DNA of 43,514 bases from NCBI GenBank assembly GCA_023409755.1, contig JAEYRA010000145.1, positions 1 through 43,514 of the forward strand, in the 5' to 3' direction. Positions 40,797 through 43,514 of this stretch are shown in pieces. The notes below the pieces were generated by a model, which was not told the origin of the DNA, searched no databases, and saw nothing but the letters and a program-made list of their open reading frames with translations. The DNA comes from Bacillota bacterium (lineage in GTDB: Bacteria; Bacillota; Clostridia; Christensenellales; UMGS416). How positions within the stretch are numbered: the first letter of the stretch is position 1; each line of letters opens with the position of its first letter. A program made the position numbers and the translations under genes.

Positions 40797-40840
40797 GCTG
40801 GTCGTTCGCTTCGCGAACTGCTCGCCTATGCATCCTAGAT
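40797..40840 (+). repeat. Hairpin repeat unit 3 of 3
   Basis: GCTGGTC, then a 6-bp stem 40804-40809 with 40813-40818 (GTTCGC/GCGAAC, loop TTC), then TGCTCGCCTATGCATCCTAG. It differs from units 1 and 2 at several linker bases but keeps the stem; a short CATC/GATG closing stem is also kept. Confidence 0.6.
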
Positions 40841-40924
40841 GGCGTGTAAGGCGTGAACGGCGACCAAGCCATACTGAGAACAAGTGCTCTGAATCGCGGC
40901 TGTCACAACAGTGGCAGACGCGAA

Positions 40925-40950
40925 AGGCTGTCGACCTTTGTCGACAGCCT
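40925..40950. other. Perfect 11-bp inverted repeat
   Basis: 40925-40935 pairs with 40940-40950 (AGGCTGTCGAC/GTCGACAGCCT) around CTTT. It lies two bases before the second copy of the 26-base hairpin. Confidence 0.6.
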
Positions 40951-40952
40951 GA

Positions 40953-40985
40953 AGCACCGGGAGCAGTTGCCCGGTGCTGCTTTTT
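40953..40985 (+). terminator. Hairpin repeat copy B with T tract, probable terminator
   Basis: A 9-bp stem (40953-40961 with 40970-40978) around AGCAGTTG, followed by GCTTTTT. Same stem as copy A at 40436. The T tract makes this copy a plausible intrinsic terminator, yet no protein gene lies between copies A and B, suggesting that the intervening DNA may be transcribed as RNA or that the pair is a repeat boundary. Confidence 0.75.
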
Positions 40986-41016
40986 GTGCCGAAACCGGCA
41001 AAGCCCATCCCCGTTG

Positions 41017-41045
41017 TTGCACATTTTGGCAGTTTCATTCATAAT
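41017..41045 (+). promoter_or_regulatory. Promoter of the ecf operon
   Basis: TTGCAC (41017-41022), 17 bases, CATAAT (41040-41045). The predicted start is about 30 bases before the chosen ATG at 41081. Confidence 0.65.
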
Positions 41046-41080
41046 AGGTGCACCGGCAAGACCGGATGGGAGTAGAACCA

Positions 41081-41962
41081 ATGCAAGACACACAGGAAGA
41101 ACCAAGGGAGCACGTGACGGTCGTCGTGGCCGAGGGCGTCTCCTTTGCATATCCGCCAACCGAAGGCGCGCCGCCCGAGGAACCGGTGCTGCGCGGTGTC
41201 AGCCTGACGGTGGAGTCGGGCGAGTTCGTGGCGGTGTTGGGCCACAACGGCAGCGGGAAATCGACACTGGCGCGGCATTTCAACGCCCTGCTGCTGCCCA
41301 ACGAGGGCACGGTGTGGGTGGAGGGCATGAACACCGCCGACGAGGAACTGCTCTGGCAGATTCGCGGCACCTGCGGCATGGTCTTTCAGAACCCCGACAA
41401 CCAGTTGGTCGCCACGGTGGTGGAGGATGACGTGGCCTTCGGGCCGGAGAACCTTGGCGTCCCGCGGGAGGAGATCCGTCAGCGGGTGGACGACGCGCTG
41501 GAGGCCGTGCACATGTCTGCCCACGCGCTCAAGGCCCCGCACATGCTCTCTGGCGGGCAGAAGCAGCGGGTGGCCATCGCCGGGGTACTGGCACTGCACC
41601 CCAAGATCGTGGTGATGGACGAACCCACGGCCATGCTGGACCCCCACGGGCGGCGGGCTGTGATGAGAACCATCGAGCGCCTGCATGACGAGGGCATCAC
41701 CGTCATTCTCATCACCCACTTCATGGAGGAAGCCGCCCGGGCTGACCGGGTGGTGGTGATGGAGGACGGTAAAATCGTGCTGGAGGGCACCCCGCGGAAG
41801 GTGTTCCGCCACCGGGCCGAGCTGCGTGCCCTGGGGCTGGACGTGCCGCCCATGGCGGAGCTCAAGGGTTTACTGGGCGAGGCCGGTGTGGACTTGGACG
41901 GTGACATTCTGACGGTGGACGAAATGGTGGAGGCAGTATGGCAGTTGTATTCCAAGAGGTAA
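41081..41962 (+). CDS. ecfA1: ECF transporter ATPase EcfA1
   Basis: 293 aa from the ATG at 41081, eight bases after GGGAG; in-frame GTG 41048 and ATG 41066 lack sites. One of the two ATPases of an energy-coupling-factor transporter, which powers uptake of vitamins or metal ions captured by separate S components. Walker A GHNGSGKST starts at residue 54. Also visible are Q-loop FQNPDNQLV, signature LSGGQKQRVAIAG, Walker B IVVMDEPTAMLDP and switch His in LITHFMEEA. The extended C-terminal domain typical of EcfA is present. It overlaps ecfA2 by 25 bases, implying tight coupling. Confidence 0.95.
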   Translation: MQDTQEEPREHVTVVVAEGVSFAYPPTEGAPPEEPVLRGVSLTVESGEFVAVLGHNGSGKSTLARHFNALLLPNEGTVWVEGMNTADEELLWQIRGTCGMVFQNPDNQLVATVVEDDVAFGPENLGVPREEIRQRVDDALEAVHMSAHALKAPHMLSGGQKQRVAIAGVLALHPKIVVMDEPTAMLDPHGRRAVMRTIERLHDEGITVILITHFMEEAARADRVVVMEDGKIVLEGTPRKVFRHRAELRALGLDVPPMAELKGLLGEAGVDLDGDILTVDEMVEAVWQLYSKR

Positions 41963-42804
41963 GCCATGTGTTCCTGCCGGGGAGCCCCTTCACCACGACG
42001 GCCATTGAGCACATCGATCTGACGATCCCTGACGGGCAGTTTGTGGGCATCATCGGGCACACCGGCAGCGGCAAGAGCACACTCATTCAACACATCAACG
42101 GGCTGCTGAAGCCCACGACCGGCATGGTGACCATCAACGGCCTGCCCACAGCCGGCAAGGGTGCCAACCTCACGACGCTGCGCCGGCAGGTGGGCCTGGT
42201 GTTCCAATACCCGGAGTATCAGCTCTTTGAGGAGACGGTGGAGCGCGACGTGGCCTTCGGGCCACGCAACCTTGGGTTGCCCGACACGGAGATTACCGAG
42301 CGGGTGTACCGCGCCATGCAGCAGGTCGGCCTGCCCGATGGCGCGATCCTTCAGCGCTCGCCCTTTGAGCTTTCGGGCGGGCAGCGGCGGCGGGTGGCCA
42401 TTGCCGGGGTGCTGGCGATGGAGCCTTCCATCCTTATTCTGGATGAACCCACAGCGGGGCTCGACCCACGCGGGCGGGAGGAAGTGCTGGCCCTGGTGGC
42501 CGACATCCACCGCAGCCGCGGCTGCACGGTCATCATGGTCAGCCACTCCATGGACGAGGTGGCACGCCTGGCCGACCGTGTGCTGGTGATGAACAAGGGT
42601 GTGATCGCCATCGACGGCACCCCGCGGGAGGTCTTTGCCCGGGCCGGGGAGCTCCGGGCCATGGGGCTGGACGTACCGGCGGTGGCGGCGCTGTGCGCGG
42701 CCCTGCGCGAGCGCGGCATGGCCGTGCCCGATGGCATGATGACGCTCGCGGAGGTGCGGGATTTCCTGCTCCCGCTGTTGGGAGGTGACGGCGTTGCTCG
42801 GTAA
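41938..42804 (+). CDS. ecfA2: ECF transporter ATPase EcfA2
   Basis: 288 aa. The second ATPase, which forms a heterodimer with EcfA1. Walker A is GHTGSGKST, Q-loop FQYPEYQLFEETV, signature LSGGQRRRVAIAG, Walker B ILILDEPTAGLDP and switch His in VSHSMDEVA. The FQYPEYQLFEETV form distinguishes EcfA2 from EcfA1. The start lies inside ecfA1 and the end overlaps ecfT by 11 bases. Confidence 0.95.
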   Translation: MAVVFQEVSHVFLPGSPFTTTAIEHIDLTIPDGQFVGIIGHTGSGKSTLIQHINGLLKPTTGMVTINGLPTAGKGANLTTLRRQVGLVFQYPEYQLFEETVERDVAFGPRNLGLPDTEITERVYRAMQQVGLPDGAILQRSPFELSGGQRRRVAIAGVLAMEPSILILDEPTAGLDPRGREEVLALVADIHRSRGCTVIMVSHSMDEVARLADRVLVMNKGVIAIDGTPREVFARAGELRAMGLDVPAVAALCAALRERGMAVPDGMMTLAEVRDFLLPLLGGDGVAR

Positions 42805-43514
42805 CATCACCCTGGGCCAATACTTCCCCGGCGATTCGCCGCTGCACCGCATGGACCCCCGGGCCAAGCTCGTTCTGACGATGACCTTCATGGTACTCAT
42901 CTTCCTGGTGAAGAGCTTGCTGGGCTATGCCCTCGTCATCGCTTTTATTGCGCTGGCGGCCGGGCTTTCAGGTGTCAATATCAAGTATTTGTTCAAGGGG
43001 CTCAAGCCCTTGATGTTCCTCATCCTCTTCACCGTGGGCATCAATGCGCTCTTTACCAACAGTGGACAGATCTTCTTCCACTGGCGGTTCATAACGATCT
43101 CTGCCGGCGGGCTGTGGCAGGCGGCGTTTATGGCGCTGCGGCTGGCGCTGCTCATCGTGGGCACCCAGCTCATGATGCTGACGACCTCGCCCCTGGCGCT
43201 GACTGACGCCATTGAGCAACTGCTGGGGCCGCTGAAGCGCGTGCGCTTCCCGGTGCATGAGCTGGCGATGATGATGACGATTGCGCTGCGGTTCATCCCC
43301 ACCCTGCTGGAGGAGGCCGACAAGATCATGAAGGCCCAGGCCTCCCGCGGGGCGGACTTTGAGAGCGGCAATGTGGTGGCCCGGGCTCGCAACATGGTGC
43401 CGTTGCTGGTGCCGTTGTTCGTGTCGGCCTTCCGCCGGGCGGATGAGCTGGCGATGGCCATGGAGGCCCGCTGCTACCGGGGCGGCACGGGCCGCACCCG
43501 CATGAAGGTGCTGC
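42794..43514 (+). CDS. ecfT: ECF transporter transmembrane protein EcfT (3' truncated by window)
   Basis: At least 240 aa from a TTG start at 42794, six bases after GGAGGTG, giving the normal beginning MLGNITLGQYFPGDSPLHRMDPR. It runs off the window end. EcfT couples the two ATPases to the substrate-binding S component. Several hydrophobic helices are visible, then the two coupling-helix Ala-x-x-x-Arg-Gly type motifs: AQASRGADF and EARCYRGG. No S component is present in the window, as expected for a group II system that shares one EcfAAT module among many S proteins. Downstream truA-rplM-rpsI would be usual, but lies outside. Confidence 0.9.
   Translation, partial: MLGNITLGQYFPGDSPLHRMDPRAKLVLTMTFMVLIFLVKSLLGYALVIAFIALAAGLSGVNIKYLFKGLKPLMFLILFTVGINALFTNSGQIFFHWRFITISAGGLWQAAFMALRLALLIVGTQLMMLTTSPLALTDAIEQLLGPLKRVRFPVHELAMMMTIALRFIPTLLEEADKIMKAQASRGADFESGNVVARARNMVPLLVPLFVSAFRRADELAMAMEARCYRGGTGRTRMKVL

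Noticed and set aside
40655..40840. CRISPR-like array
   Set aside because: Only three units, uneven spacing, degenerate repeats with variable stems, and no cas genes nearby; the pattern fits palindromic repeats instead.
40462..40952. tRNA or other standard RNA gene in the gap
   Set aside because: No cloverleaf with a GTTCRA T-loop and CCA-type acceptor pairing could be traced.
40603..41430. 275-codon plus-strand frame over the repeat region
   Set aside because: It reads through the hairpin repeats and into ecfA1 in the wrong frame; the repeats conserve base pairing rather than amino acids.

Overview
The window is one GC-rich bacterial chromosome segment, read almost entirely on the + strand. 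It most resembles a high-GC Clostridia (Oscillospiraceae/Ruminococcaceae-like Bacillota). The support is: strong GGAGG ribosome-binding sites; zinc-type S14 and zinc-type S4; rpsD inside the alpha operon; a small KOW protein between map and infA; an EFR1-type flavodoxin-ferredoxin; and an ecfA1-ecfA2-ecfT module downstream of rplQ. The assignment rests on gene order and protein character only, not on a search.

Layout. 1-11660 is a mixed metabolic region: a truncated ANT(6)-like nucleotidyltransferase, NADP-type glutamate dehydrogenase (gdhA), a large secreted subtilisin-like protease with InlB-type and FN3-like C-terminal domains, an EFR1 ferredoxin, a DivIC-like septum protein, a Ppx/GppA phosphatase, a Dabb protein, class II fructose-bisphosphate aldolase, a SPL-type radical SAM protein, a GNAT acetyltransferase and a TIM-barrel sugar isomerase. 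11661-23400 holds rpoB-rpoC, then an L7Ae-like protein, rpsL, rpsG and fusA, with no tuf. 23521-39427 is the full S10-spc-alpha supercluster, rpsJ to rplQ, including secY, adk, map, infA and rpoA, closed by a strong intrinsic terminator. 39428-41046 is an unusual insert between rplQ and the ECF genes: one anchored exported protein of unknown function, then about 600 bases of structured, repeat-rich non-coding DNA. 41081-43514 is ecfA1-ecfA2-ecfT, cut by the window end.

The core of the window makes the transcription and translation machinery, the Sec channel, and the ATPase/transmembrane module for vitamin uptake. Several near-consensus promoters with 17-18 bp spacing head the units.

The observations most worth following are: (1) RpoB carries His and Asn at the two rifampicin-contact positions normally Gln513 and His526 (E. 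coli numbering); (2) ribosomal protein S12 carries Arg at position 88, the classical streptomycin-resistance substitution; (3) beta and beta-prime both end in long acidic tails; (4) the secreted protease has Glu where S8 peptidases have the catalytic His; (5) three degenerate hairpin repeats at 40655-40840 keep their stem by compensatory base changes, between two near-identical copies of a 26-base hairpin. No tRNA, rRNA, CRISPR array, insertion sequence or prophage gene was seen.
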